Of a stretch of DNA of 64,000 nt, positions 12,219-29,000 are shown piece after piece. The stretch spans positions 42,124,719 through 42,188,718 of the forward strand of contig NC_056033.1 of the NCBI RefSeq assembly GCF_004379255.2, read 5' to 3'. The notes beneath the pieces were generated by a model. That model worked only from the letters and a program-made list of their open reading frames with translations, did no database searches and was not told where the DNA came from. How positions within the stretch are numbered: the stretch's first letter is position 1; every line of letters starts with the position of its first letter. The translations under genes were made by a program, and so were the position numbers. This DNA is from Salvia splendens (taxonomy: Eukaryota > Streptophyta > Magnoliopsida > Lamiales > Lamiaceae).

Positions 12219-14618
12219 TTTATACTTAATTCACTAAATAACACTATATAAAATTCTATGCTAAAAAAGAATAGGATGGAGGGACTATATGTTTACAGAT
12301 GATGCAAATTTGGATCCTGACATCAAGATTTCCAGAGACTTGGAAAATTATTACTTCATCAATAAAATAATAGTACTAGTATCTTAGTTTTGTAACTAAG
12401 TACTGTATTCATAGGGAGGCAATGGGTAAAAAGTGAAACACATAAAGAAAATTAATGGAGAATTTGTTGAGTTATGTAATTAGTCTGACTAAAGAAGTGT
12501 AGAAAACATTTAAGTACATAATTTCAAATCACAATTTCCTAGGTTGAGTTTAATCCCTCTATTTTTCCATGATTTCATATACTAGCTACTAATCTCACCT
12601 CTTTTGATGCCATGGAAAGGATTACACTATTTCGACCTCCTTGCATATGTTTTGTTAGAAATTCTTGTCTTCATTTAATAGTGTGCAATGGAAATTTGAG
12701 GACAAAAATCAAATCTGAATTGATAACAAATATTGCATGTTTGAACTTTCAAACGGGACAATTAGATAACATATTTGTTACCTAATATATCTGATGAAAG
12801 AACAATTCCCAGTGCAATAGTTCTACAGAAGAAATTCTTGAAAATTTTAGGTTGTGGGCCATAGGCCAATGAGCTTATTTTCCTTATCTGGTTTGATTAA
12901 TTTATAGCTAACAATAATTAATTACTAGATCATTATCCTAATCTATCCATAGTCTTTGTAATATGGTAAGTTATCAAACACATAATACAATATTAACAAA
13001 ATTGTAAGCAATTATTTAATTTGAATCCAAGTATTGGGATGAAGAAAGAATGATAATATAGAAAATGAGAGAGGGAAATGTTTGTAAGTTGAAAAAGATG
13101 AGTATTGTGTTGGCAACATCAAGAGCCGACCAAGATTGTTATTTGTTTGGATGCTCCAAACTCCAAACTGCCAAATTGTGTAAGGAAAAAGGCGTGCCTT
13201 CTCAACAATGGCTATAGATGAAATGATCCATTGCTTTTGAAAACACATACCAAAATATTTGAAGCTTTTCAGCAATTCATAGAGATTGGGACCATGGCAG
13301 CAGCAACTGCTTCCTACTATACACACACTGCTTTATTCCCTTTGCCTCACACCCACATGATCATTGCCTCAAATCAATTTCATAATCAACATATTTAACA
13401 TACCAACTTACATAATAATATGTGGCAACCTACCTAAATTGAGTTGCCCGGTGATCGGATTCAACTATCCGATAAGGCCGTGAGTTTTGTCATTGTGCCA
13501 TGAGATTCGAGGAACTTGAACGTTTGAGTGAGATCTTGCCAATTATTCCCGTTGAACCATTGTTGGAATTGTGTACTTTTCTGACTTAGTTTATTTTCGG
13601 GTTTGTTTGTAGAGAAAGACAGAGACTTGTGTCTCTTCACTTGAACACAGACGACCTTCGATAAAAGATAGTAGTACTTAAGATATGTGGTTGTACTAGA
13701 ACCGAGCCTTTATAAAATTTTATCTTCTATGGAGTATTTGTTGTAGTGCTACAAAAAATACTCCTTTTTCCAGGGCAGACATTTTTCGCCTATATATCGG
13801 CGGATTACTCAAACTAGCGAAATGTCCGCTAAAAAAATACCAGCAAATTACCGGCGGATTTTGGGTGAAAGTCGACGGTTCAATTATGCAGCTAGAGTTG
13901 TGATATGACAAAGAAATTGAGGAGAATAATGGTGTGAGAGACTAGAGATATGGGGAGAGATACTCGTTGTGGAACACATGTAAATCATACTTATTACAGA
14001 TAAAATTATTTGCTAAATGAGCAATTGAAATTCAACCTGTTTTATACTCGATCAAGTATCAGTTGTCACAACTTTCTCACAATGTAATAATCTGTTTAAC
14101 TTTTTACTGCGCAAAAGTAAATCGAAACAGAGTTAAATATGCAGAGAGAGAGAGAGGGGGGAGCAATGTAATGTCCCTCGAGTTTCACAAATAAACCGCA
14201 TGCAAAATTATTCAGAGCTTTTAAGCAGATTGTTGTGGCTCCCCAGTTTTCTTTTTTACTGAGTTATGTCTGCTGTCATAATTTACCAGAGATTCAAAAT
14301 TCTTGGAAAGATTCCTTTTTAATTCATTTCAGAGATCTCTTGCATTTGGTCTTCTTTTAAGCATCCGCGGGGGCGTGCTTGAGCACTGCGACGCTAACGC
14401 GTCTATTCGTGCTTGAGCACTGAGTTATAAACATGGTAAACTAATAATGGAAAAAGAAACAAACAACAAATTGTAACATCATCATATATCATAGTAGTAT
14501 TAGTATTAGCCATTTATGAAAATCCAAAAACAAAAACCTACTACATTTTTATGCCAAACCACCACGTGCTAAATTCCTTCGTACCTGCGGTTAGCTGCTG
14601 TTAGTCTGAGAGATGTGA

Positions 14619-17800
<3,182 letters not shown>

Positions 17801-19200
17801 TTTAAACAGTTTCAGCGACGACTTATATCTCCCAAAATAACATCACAAAACGCAACACCTTTCAGTATCACAAAGAAAATTATCAGTAATCAGACTACCA
17901 AATAAGCTGCCAAATGCATAAAATTTACACACCAAGTTCTTGATAGAGTGAATCGTCTTAGATGCCAGAAATAGGACATAACTGTATCGCACACAACTTA
18001 CAGATCTAGTTAAGACCACACCAAAACATTTGCAAAACCACAGCAGAACTTACATGGCCAAAAAAACTATGAACCACAACCGACAATGAAATTTGGTTCA
18101 AGCATTGGAAATTTACCACAACACAGAAACCTCAGCAAAAACTCTCTCTTCCAATAACTGAAAATTATAACCCCTCTTTCTAATAAACAAAGAAACGGCA
18201 GAAAAGCAAGAAAGAACCATCCTCATTTGAGATATAACATTTTCTCAAAAACTTTCAAGAAACAAAAAGGCCAAAAAAGGAAATTAAATGCAATTTTTGC
18301 TTTGAGCGAAAAAGAAGTACTACTACATCATATGATTAAACCCAAGAACAACCAGTTAACATAAGTATTTCCCTTGATATTTTCGACGAAACAAATTATT
18401 CGGTACATGGTTGAAAAATCACAAACTACCTAATTGGTTTACTTCAAAAGGACTTACATTTGTACTGCATTTCACAATCAACCCAAAATCAATAAACCCC
18501 TAAAGGGGTTTTGCAAACAAGGGCAACTTCAAACTAGCTCAGAACAAAACACAGAAGATATGCAATTAAATATCAAAGGCGGCCAGATAAAATGCAGATG
18601 TCTAAACTCAAGCACAATGAGTGAATTTAGGAAACAATAAACATAAAATATTTTATAGTATTTGATGATTTGGTTCGCAGCGGCAAAAGAAGACAAAAGC
18701 CAATGTCAATCGATAAACCCCACACACAAAAAAGAAAGGGATTTTCAAACTCGAAAATGCGATTCCCTAACCACAATCCAGAAAGAAAGAAAAGGAAATG
18801 CTACCCACTTCTTCTTCACGGAGGCGAGCTGAAAGGTAACGCTTAATCGCATCAATTCGACCTTAATAAATCTATCCACCAATTAATGCCGCATTGAATC
18901 GCCGTTTATGGATGAGCACTCACTCACTCACTCACACCGCGTGATCGTGAGTGATTTAAAGAGTCAAAGAAACAGCAGAAAATGGTAAAATATGGAAAAG
19001 GACAGTAGACCAATGCTAGTATTTTAAGAATGGTGGTGGTGGGGCACTCGGATTTCAAGAATCGCCCTTTCTTTGTGCGATTCTCTCGAATTATTGTTCG
19101 ATTTCGATTTCCGATTTCGATTTCAGAAAGGTGTGACTTAGACAAGGTAGGTGGTGAGGGTTTTTCCATCTTTAATTACTCTTAATTGCATTTTTAATTA
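17801..19200. other. NEK 5' leader and promoter region
   Basis: AT-rich sequence upstream of the kinase ATG. It may hold 5' UTR introns: a GC-richer patch at ~18800-18845 could be a non-coding first exon. A short CTCA repeat lies at ~18919-18940. No other gene seen. Confidence 0.4.
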
Positions 19201-21399
19201 TTCTTCATTGTATCATTTAATTATTCTTCAAATTTTTTTTTGTAATAAACGTAATCGGTTAATCAACTAAGAACCAATTAACCTGAACTCTTAATTGCAA
19301 CAATTTATTAATGGGATTTGAAATCAGACTTCGGTATTGAAATTTCTGATTATTTGGATCAGATCAAATTTCATAGTTCAAATTCAGAATTTTTTAATTC
19401 GGATTTTCGAACCATTTGGACTGATTATTTTCCATAAAATTTTAGATTTCTAACATATTTAGGATTTATAGTAACTAAGCAAGTATAGTACTACTATAAT
19501 GTAATTTGTATCCTATCATACTTTCCACTTTTCATATTCACCAACAAAATCAAATGATGAATGTTTGTTAACCACTTTAAGGCTACACTTATGATAAGCA
19601 TAATTAGTGTATGATTATCATTCTATCTCTCTCTCTTTTTTTTTCTTTTATTTGCTCGAAGTGGACAAAAATGTACTTGACGACGTACATGAACATGCGT
19701 GGGCCTAGATTACAAGAAAGTAGTGTGGGTTATTTTAAAAATTTGTCGAAGAAACATAGAGAAATAATTAATGTGCCAACCGTAGTATACCAATGCCAAC
19801 CACCTATCATAAAAAGATTTTGCAATTTGGTTCTCTACCCATCAAATCCGTGCACACTCCCGTGCATAATTGTAAGCATCATAATTACACACTTATTACT
19901 AGCATTGGTATTTTTAATCGGAGGATGGGTGTCGGACCGCTCGGAGGGGTATGATCTCAGATACCCTGCGTTGCTGGAGGAAGAGAGGCCACCGGCATGG
20001 CACCGTGGGAGAGGTGGGGCATTGGGTTTGGGTACCCTCAACGAACTGCATGCCATTTTTTCAAAAAATTTTAATTCAAAATTATGATATACATGAAACT
20101 ATATTTTTTGGAGTATAGGGAGTATAATTTTTAGGAAATTTAATAATATAATTTTTTGTATTTAATTTGCGATTTTAAATTCTAAAAATATCAACACGCT
20201 CAACTTTATAAATTTTATTATTTGTAATGGAATAATATTGTTTTTTATAGTGTCATTTAATTTTATATAGTGGAAGATGATTAAAAATTGAAAAATTAAA
20301 ATTGTTGAACTATTAAAAATTGAAAAATTAAAAGTGTCATTCATTTTATATAGTGTCACTTAATTAATTTTATTATGTAGTTTTCATCGGTTAAATTTTT
20401 TATTATTCTAGTTTCAAAATTAATTTTATGCCTATTTTACTCTTGAAGTAATTTCTGACTTACAAATGCCTAATTGGCAACTGGAGATAATTGTGTGTAA
20501 CATAAAATGTTCATATATCCCTTTCAGCCTAAAAGGCAAATTCCCTGAAAAAAACATTAAATTTGATCAATATTTTGTAACTTTAAAAATGAGATAATTG
20601 GTATTTTTTTCAAGCTACGCTAGGTTTATTTAAAATTGACCAAAATTTGATTATTTTTCCGAGAATTTACCTAATATATAGTTATCTATATGAGAACTGG
20701 AATCATTGACTCTAAAAATCATTCACATACTCGATTTATCAAACTTAAAATATTGTATTAACCTCGAAATAGTCACAAAACAATTGTATCATATCATAAT
20801 ATTATTGGTTGATGGTAATCATAAAAATCTAAATCAATGATTCAGTATTACCTTTACAATCTTCATCTAATTGACTGATCACCTAACTAATGAGAAACAA
20901 GAGGTTCACAAAAAAAAGTGTTCCAAATTATTTAGATGAAATTTTGATTTTCCAACCTGTTAAATAATGTGGTGGTATATAATTTGATATAAACATATCT
21001 CGAGGTTTTGACATTTGACAAGAAATAGATAATTATGGTGATTTGTAATTTCGTCACCGAATATTTTATGGGGCATGTCTACTTTAAAATATCTATATAC
21101 CATAAATGAAATGAAATTTGACAATGGCAAAGACTTTAGTCGGTGCACACGGTTGGCAATAATTTTGTAATCAGAATTTAAATTATTGTACTGAAATTTA
21201 GTACTTACTACATTTTCTTAATGGAGACTTTTATCTTATGAATGTAATTAATGCATAAACGAAATTTAGTGTTTGACCTAACTTTGATGACTTACATGAT
21301 ACTATCAAATATTAAACCAAACAATATCATATTAATTTATAGGCAACAGAACAATACTGTATTATACTACTAATAAACACTTTCATTTGCCGGGCAGGT

Positions 21400-21850
21400 A
21401 ATTCGGTCGGTTTGGTTAGAACCGAACCGAGAACACGGTTAACCGAGCCCAAGCCTAATCGAGACTGAAGCACCGGAACCGAAACCGAATTGGCCTCGGT
21501 TCGGTTCGGTTCCTAACCGAATAGTGTCGGTTCAGTTCCGGTTAACTGAACCGGAACCGAATTAAAAAAAAATTATGTAGTTTACAAGTATTGATCCTTG
21601 GACGTTGCACACGAAAAATTCCCACCTTGGCCACCACTTGCACTGCATTGTAGTTTTAGTGTTTAATCCGTTAATCGGTTCTTTAATTTAATAATCGGTT
21701 AAACCGATACCGAGAACCGATCAAGACATGCAGAATTTGGAACCGAATATAACCGATAACCGAATGGGGCGGTTCTCAGTTAACCGAGAACCGAGGTGAT
21801 CGGTTCGGTCATCGGTTAACCGACTAACCGATGACCGAATTATAAGCCTA
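21400..21850. mobile_element. CCGAACCGA-rich inverted-repeat element (probable hAT-type)
   Basis: The segment is packed with CGGTT/AACCG blocks at both ends around an ordinary AT-rich middle. The ends are inverted: TAATTCGGTCGG at left and CCGATGACCGAATTA at right. This is the layout of decayed plant hAT-type non-autonomous elements. Target duplication not found. Confidence 0.45.
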
Positions 21851-24247
21851 GCTGTACTCATTTCCATCTTGTTACCCAATTTATTTTCTCTAGTTTACTT
21901 TATTCCGGTGCATTATATATTTTAGTATAAATTCTCTGAGGTGCCTGTCAATCAATTAGGAAAAAGTCAATAGTATTAAAAATAATACTAATATAAAACT
22001 TTTTTTTATCATTTTTCCATTTGTTCATTCAGGCTGGAAACTATTTTTAGCTAATAGGCCTACAACCACACCAACAATTGCACTATAACAACCCATAATG
22101 TATGTCAACATGTATTGGTTATGGGCCCCCGATATTTTCAGAGCCCATGTTTGAGGCCCAAAACTGACGTTATATTATTCCATATTAACAAGCGCATGAT
22201 ATTGCATATTACTGAAAACTTTTATTTATTTTCGGAGTCCAATCCAATTAATTGAATACACATCGTAATGCAATATCGAAATAAAAAGATAACTTCAAAA
22301 TTTGTTTCTGCTAAATATAGACGGCAGGCCCAACCCATACTTGATCGTGGAATATCTTATTGTCACTCAAAAAAGCTTAAAATAACTTTATTGGTTTTCT
22401 ATATTAGTAAATTTTTTTGACCAGCCCTTTTTGACTAAACTTAATTAAGTCAACAAAAAAATATTCATATTTTTTATTTAAATGTTCAACAAAAATTAAT
22501 CTCTACTTATTTATACTATATCAAGTTCCTTAAAAATAGAAACAATTTCCATGTTGGCCTGTCCCTTCAAAATGAAAACTTTTGATTTTAGAAAGTGGAC
22601 TCCACACTCCACTAATACTACCTTCACTTCTTTTTTTTATTCTTCTTTCTTACTTTACCCAATTTTCTCTTTATCTTTCATACTTTACCAATTCTTCTCT
22701 CATGGAGGTAGTAATAAATTTCAAGTATCTCTTTCTTTTCTTTTCTTTTTCTTTTTTACTCGAACTCGGCACATCATATAATAATATCTAAGCTCTTTGC
22801 CGCTAGGACAAAGGCTCTGGACTCTCTAGTCTCTCTTTCTCTTATTCTCTTTATTGCTTTTCTAATTTTACATTAAAATTTGTAAAATCTACTACTAATT
22901 AAGTCTGTATTTTTTACATACAAAGGTAGTAGCGTGCTTTCATAGAAAGGGTTAGTTTAATATAGACATATATTGATGTTTACACAAATATTCGAGATGG
23001 GGAAGAAGTGATAAAGAAAAAGCAAGATATTGAATACCATATATTTGAGACATAGACTTGATAGAATAAAGGGGTGCAATAATAGAGAGCACAAAACACA
23101 AAATTGACATGTTGGATGGAGTTTACCACATAATGAGGCTTGAAATGATGATTATTTTAATGTGAAGAGAAAACTTTTGAAGAAATTATATGACGAAATG
23201 GCAAAGACTAGACAACTAAAAAGCAACTAGAATATCCATGCATCTATTGGCATTTTCTATATGGATTATTGATCGAAGGAATAATATTATCGACAAGCAT
23301 GAAACAAATCGATGAATATATATATATGGATAGACTACCTATATTTCACGTTGAAATTCAAGACAAGAACCTACCTAAAAAATATGTCAAAACCGTGACA
23401 TATATATTTGTTAGAAAATGATTTCATTCTATGTGAAATCTTGAACCTAGTAGTTTCACTTAGTGTTGAGACTAATAACGAACAATTAATTCTTTTTTTG
23501 TTATTTTATTGAGTGATAGAATGGTTATAACCGATGTATATCATGGACCAACAAGCGAACTAACTAGCAGTTTGTAGGGCATTATAGACCTATACAAACT
23601 TGCCTTTTGAGACCAAAAAACAAAACTCTCAAAACTAACAAGAAACTATCAATCTCAATTGACACTAACAATAGAGACACCAAACCCGAACAATACCAAA
23701 ACCAAACAACCAAGGACCGGGGCACGAACTTGGAATCAAGGAACAAGCTCTTTGAAGTTTCAAACCTCAATGCCAATGTCTAAAATCCGTGAAGTCTTCA
23801 TTAATCTATCTCAACGAAAAAGGAAATTATGGGCATCATTCGTTAATCCACATATTAATTCTAAAAAATTCTTCTTGTTTCATCTCCGAGTTGGGTTGAT
23901 AATCTTTGAATATTATGACTTCATTATTTATTTTCCAAAATATACTATGAGATGATACTCCTATAAAATATAGATGTACCAAATATTTGCCCATGTCCCT
24001 AGTAAATCCATGGATATTAATTTTGATGGGCAATGGGCACACATGTACATAAGGGCTGTCAATTTCACAAGTCAACCTCCTAAATTTGAATTGGGCTTTA
24101 CCAAATAGAAGTAATTTATCGTACTACATGAAATCAATCGGTTAATTACATAGATGAATTTCACAATAATAATAAAAAAAGAGACAAACAAAATCGTTTA
24201 CATTTGCAGCCGGACCACTCTCACGGTGTGACTAAAGTGGTTTTGCC

Positions 24248-24846
24248 TAGGGGTGGGTCGATACGATATATCGTATCGAAAATTTTGTATCGTTATCGTA
24301 TCAAAAATATCGATATGAAAGAATTTCATATCGTTACTGTATCGAAAGTTTCGGTATACTGAAATTTCGGTATGGATAATATCTATACCGTCACCGTATC
24401 GAAATTTCGGTATATCGTACCGAACTTCGGTATACCGTTCTGAACGGTATATCAATATTAAACGGATATATATTTATGATTTTAGGGTTTTCAATAAATA
24501 TTTTGTGAATATATAAATAAATTAAATGGATATCTATATATGATTTTAAACTTTTAATCTTTAAAAAATAAATTATATTATTATTATAATAAGTATAAAC
24601 GGTATGTATCGATAATTCAATACGTATTGTTTTTCGATATATTTCGGTATACCGATAATATCGACATATATCAAAAATTCGATATAAAACAGTATACCGC
24701 GGTATAAGAAAATTCATATCGTTATCGTATCAAAAATTTATGATAGGGTATTGTATCGTACCGAAAATTTTGGTATACCAAAAATTTGATGTTTTCAGTA
24801 CGATACGATGGCTATACCGTTTTTTCGGTATATTTACTCGGCCCTA
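24248..24846. mobile_element. hAT-type MITE with perfect 8-bp target duplication
   Basis: A 599-bp element beginning TAGGGGTGGGTCGATACG and ending CGGCCCTA. Its interior is a mass of short inverted CGGTATA/TATCG blocks. It is bounded on both sides by an identical GTTTTGCC (24240-24247 and 24847-24854). An exact 8-bp duplication plus TAGGG...CCCTA ends is characteristic of hAT transposition. No transposase. Confidence 0.93.
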
Positions 24847-26027
24847 GTTTTGCCCTTAAATTGATATTGGCCAATTAGTATCCAATGGACAAGTGTCATA
24901 AATGTAATTAAATAATATTTTCCATGTTTGGCCTTATTTGGATAAACGTTTAAAGACGGATTTATTGTTATTTGTTAAGTATTAGTAAATTTGGTAATCG
25001 TAATTGTCAAATTATACTGCAAAACAATCTAAATTTTTTAAAAAGTGAACAATCATCTTGATCCACTAATTAAGTGACATGAACTAAACCAATAACATGG
25101 TTACCAGTGGTACATAAAATTAACAGTTCATAGACATTAACAAAATGCTAAAAAAAATTAACGTATAAATAAAATTACTCAAACCAAAACCATTAGAAAA
25201 GAAAAATAACATACATAAAACACGAAAACGTAAATAACGCAACATGACCTTATCTGTCAATGATTTCCACCGGAGAGAGGTTGATCACACAACAACTCCA
25301 CATGAGACAAATATTTTAGGAGAGACAAATAAAATCCATTAATTATGGTCTAATAATCCCAAATTATTATTCATTAAAATTTTAAGAACGAATAAGTCCT
25401 AATTTTGAAGTACATATATTAACAACAAATTATTAACTGACAGTTAAAAAAATAAAAATAAGTATATATACACCCTAGTTGAATACATCAATCTTAATTT
25501 ATAGTAAAAATTAAACTAAAAAAAAGTGGATGTATGTCACACATGGATTGCCAAAAAGTAGGATAAGTGGATCTCAAATATAAGGTTGTAGAAAAGAATG
25601 TGCTCATTTAAACTGAAAATTCCACCCATAATTGTAAGAAAAATCAAGAAGCCATAATTAAAAAGCAAGAATTCATTTCTACTAGAAAAATATATGCTCA
25701 TTTGGTGATTGATGATGGAAGTCAACAGTGGTTAATATATGGTGTAACAGTTGGTGATGGAGGGCCATGAAATATCACATGTCATGTTATGAATCAAATC
25801 ATTTATTACCACAAAAATGGATATCATGAAATAGTGTTAACAACAACACAATTGCATAAACAGTTTTTTTGGAGTACAATAATGTTGTATAATTAGTGCA
25901 GTAATGGGGAACTTACTCATTGTGCCTTCCAATTCCAAATTTACAAAATGAGATTTGATACACAAATTCAAGAAGTCAACTGGTACGTATGGATTCAATT
26001 TTTTTGTTGATTTTTGGATTAATGGCT

Positions 26028-26082
26028 ATACTCGTGTCAAAACTGAATCTGGTATATATAGATTCCGTTTTGACACGGGTAT
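26028..26082. repeat. Isolated 55-bp imperfect hairpin
   Basis: The arm beginning ATACTCGTGTCAAAAC is followed, across an AT spacer, by its complement ending GTTTTGACACGGGTAT. Stem about 22 bp with two or three mismatches. No flanking element ends were found. Confidence 0.7.
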
Positions 26083-29000
26083 GAGTTCAAAAGTTTTAAA
26101 TTGATGATTGGTTAATTTTTTGGATTAATAGGTGCAATGACGGAGCTAGAATTTTGTTGGAGGGGACTAAGAAATATTTAAGCTTGGATCGAGCAAATCG
26201 AATCGAATCTATTTTTAGTATGATAGTTTGTTGGCCTTGTTGGAAAAGCCTTCAACTTTATCATTCAGGCATTCACCCTAATATTATTTGTTCAAGTCCT
26301 TTTTAGTTACTCAAATTAATAGAATACACTAGCATATGATGCATGGGTAATTGTACAATTAATTAACAAAAATTCCCCAACATTTAAACATTTAATAATC
26401 ACATTATATATATTGCCTTGACCATGATTACTACTAAGGACCAAATAAGAGCATCATAAAAAATGATTATATCTACAATATTGAAACCCTAACTAAAATA
26501 AGCTTACAATATCATTAATTAATCCTATATTTTTAATCAATGAAGTGGTTTTGTGGATAATACACGACGACTAGGTTGCTATCATTTTACTCTTTTTATC
26601 ATCAACGCCAATCATTAATCTGCATTGACTTAGACTCAATAATTTTGGTTTTTTATTTGTGACGCATTGCGCATAAAGAATGATAATGAGAGTGACAAAA
26701 CACGTTCCAAGTCCAATTTCTCATAATAATATGGCTTAATTTAATGTTGTAATATCAACATGTGTTGAGAATTAGATCAAGGTTGACTCGTTTATAGTGG
26801 AGTCGATGTTAATATTTATATTTCTCACAATATTGTTTCGAGCCTCAATAATTTCTCGGAATGTAAACTGAAATAAACGAATAAGGAGTGTTGTAGTAAC
26901 TCAATTATAATAAGTTTAGAATTTCAAAACAACTCGTTTGCAATATATATCACACTTAACGTTTATATGTATAATTAAATCAAGTGGCTATCTTTGTCTC
27001 ATGTTTTAGTGATGTTTCCAACACTCGGAAAGTCATTATCTTTGTGGGATTTATTCTGTTATGTATAATTACCTTTCCATTTGATTGGGTTAATAAATTT
27101 TAGATTATGTTTCTCATTTCAACTTTGTAAATCATTATTTCTCAACTTGATGTCATTCTTTTTTAATTGAATATTTTATTTAATTGAATCTAATACTTTA
27201 TAATAATAATATCGGGATGTAATCAAATACAAACTCTAAGTATTGTACGAATTTGAACTATGATCTGGACTGTTAGAAAATGACAACAGATGACAAAATA
27301 ACGACAACAGAAAATGTCAACACAATGTCTAACGATTGACATCGTGTTGACATTGTATTTACATCAAAGTCTTGAAATTTTATAATGCGTTAGACATTAT
27401 ATTAATGTTGTATTGACACTGTATTAAAAAGTATAGAGTTTATACTATATATAGAATTTATATTTTATCACTACCTTGATAATACCTGCTACAAAACTTG
27501 GATAAAACAAAACGAGTTGAAATTATACAAGTGTATCATGTCGACATGAAAAAGATCATCTATCTTGATTAATCTCAATTTATTTTAAATTGATTATACA
27601 ATTTTCACCTTAGTGCTGTGAGGGTGTGATGGAAAACGCACACTTGGATAAAAATCAAGAAAAGTTCATTTTTATATTCGTGGCGGGTATAAGATCCAAA
27701 GTTAAATTGTTACATAGTTGAATATAAAATTCAATGCTTGAGAAAAGGGAGCAAAATATAGGCTCAATTAACTATATATTATAGACCACTAAGTGGATTT
27801 TCATTCGCAAGCACATGGAAATAAGATTGCCTTTTTTATGCTCAAAGGTCTCAATAGCAATCTGCACTTTAATCTGGTAGAAGAAAAAAGAAATTATTAA
27901 TAGATATAAAAAGGTAGAAATCGATCAAATTGAATCCAATATGACATGTTGAAATGTTCAAAACGAAATCGTCTTGGTCTGAGCTAGTTATTTGAATTGT
28001 TAACTAGACTAATATTATGTTGCTTCGTTAAAAAATACATTAAATAGAACTAAATCATTTGAGTAATATGGATTTTAATTCGTAATTAATAAAGTAAAAG
28101 AGAAGGTGAAAAAGTAGTTGAAATACTATTGTGCATGATGAGACCTATAAATGAAAAGAGGGAAAATTTTCCATAAATGAATATGAACTATTCTATGAGA
28201 TAAATAAGAAAAAAATTCATTATATTTGTATAGAACTAGAGAGTATGTATATTAAGATACACCTAATTAATCACCAAAACAATATCATTTAGATGTGTTA
28301 ATTTACCATTTTGACACAAACTTTATCACGCCGACTCCAAGGTGTTTAAAATTTCCACCACCACATAAGATTTAATTTTGCTATAATACTTTATCGTGGA
28401 AAATTGATTACAAACTAAAATTTCATGTATTTTTTCCACCACACTATAATTGATACTATTTTTTTGCCATTAACCTCTTCTTTTCTAAACAAATTCATCA
28501 TTTTACCATATTTATTTCAATCAAAATACACTTTTTTTTATGGATAAATAATTTGAATTTAAAGATCACGCCACGAAGAACTCGACCACGAGATCTTTAA
28601 CTTCAAGCATTGCCTCTCTATCACTTGGTGCATTTGAATATCATGCAGAGCACTAGTATTACGATTAATTGGTCCATTATTTTTTCATAACGAATTTATT
28701 AATTTTCACAATGATTTCACAATCTTATAATAATTCTTATTATATATATGAACGACATATACAGTTAATTATCATGGGAGTACTAACTAAATTTATGTCA
28801 AAATTATTTTCCAATCTACATATTGTAATCCTCCCTCCACTACTAATAATTTTGATAGTAAATAATAAACGTTTAGTATAAAATAAGTAGTTAAATATAA
28901 GAGAAGTAAGAAAAAATTGATTAAAATTATTAATAATGAAAAATATGTTTCACCCTATTAGGACAAAAAACTTTTAAAAAAGTGACAGATAGATCGATTT

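Larger units (their letters stand above)
10531..14618. other. Spacer: FORKED-like promoter, MITEs and NEK 3' flank
   Basis: The FORKED-like promoter lies just above 10530, with a minus-strand TATA at 10611-10620. Next come a Stowaway-like MITE (about 10670-10927), a one-ended MITE remnant at ~11365-11440 and a 62-bp tandem duplication at 12094-12218. At 14374-14425 the block CGTGCTTGAGCACTG occurs twice. The minus-strand frames at 11521-11799 and 13012-13326 have no recognisable domains, and I do not call them genes. Confidence 0.5.

Noticed and set aside
13012..13326. 104-codon minus-strand frame, considered as a small gene or miRNA precursor
   Set aside because: No domain, signal peptide or splice structure recognised, and no known plant miRNA sequence was seen in it. 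Composition fits chance.
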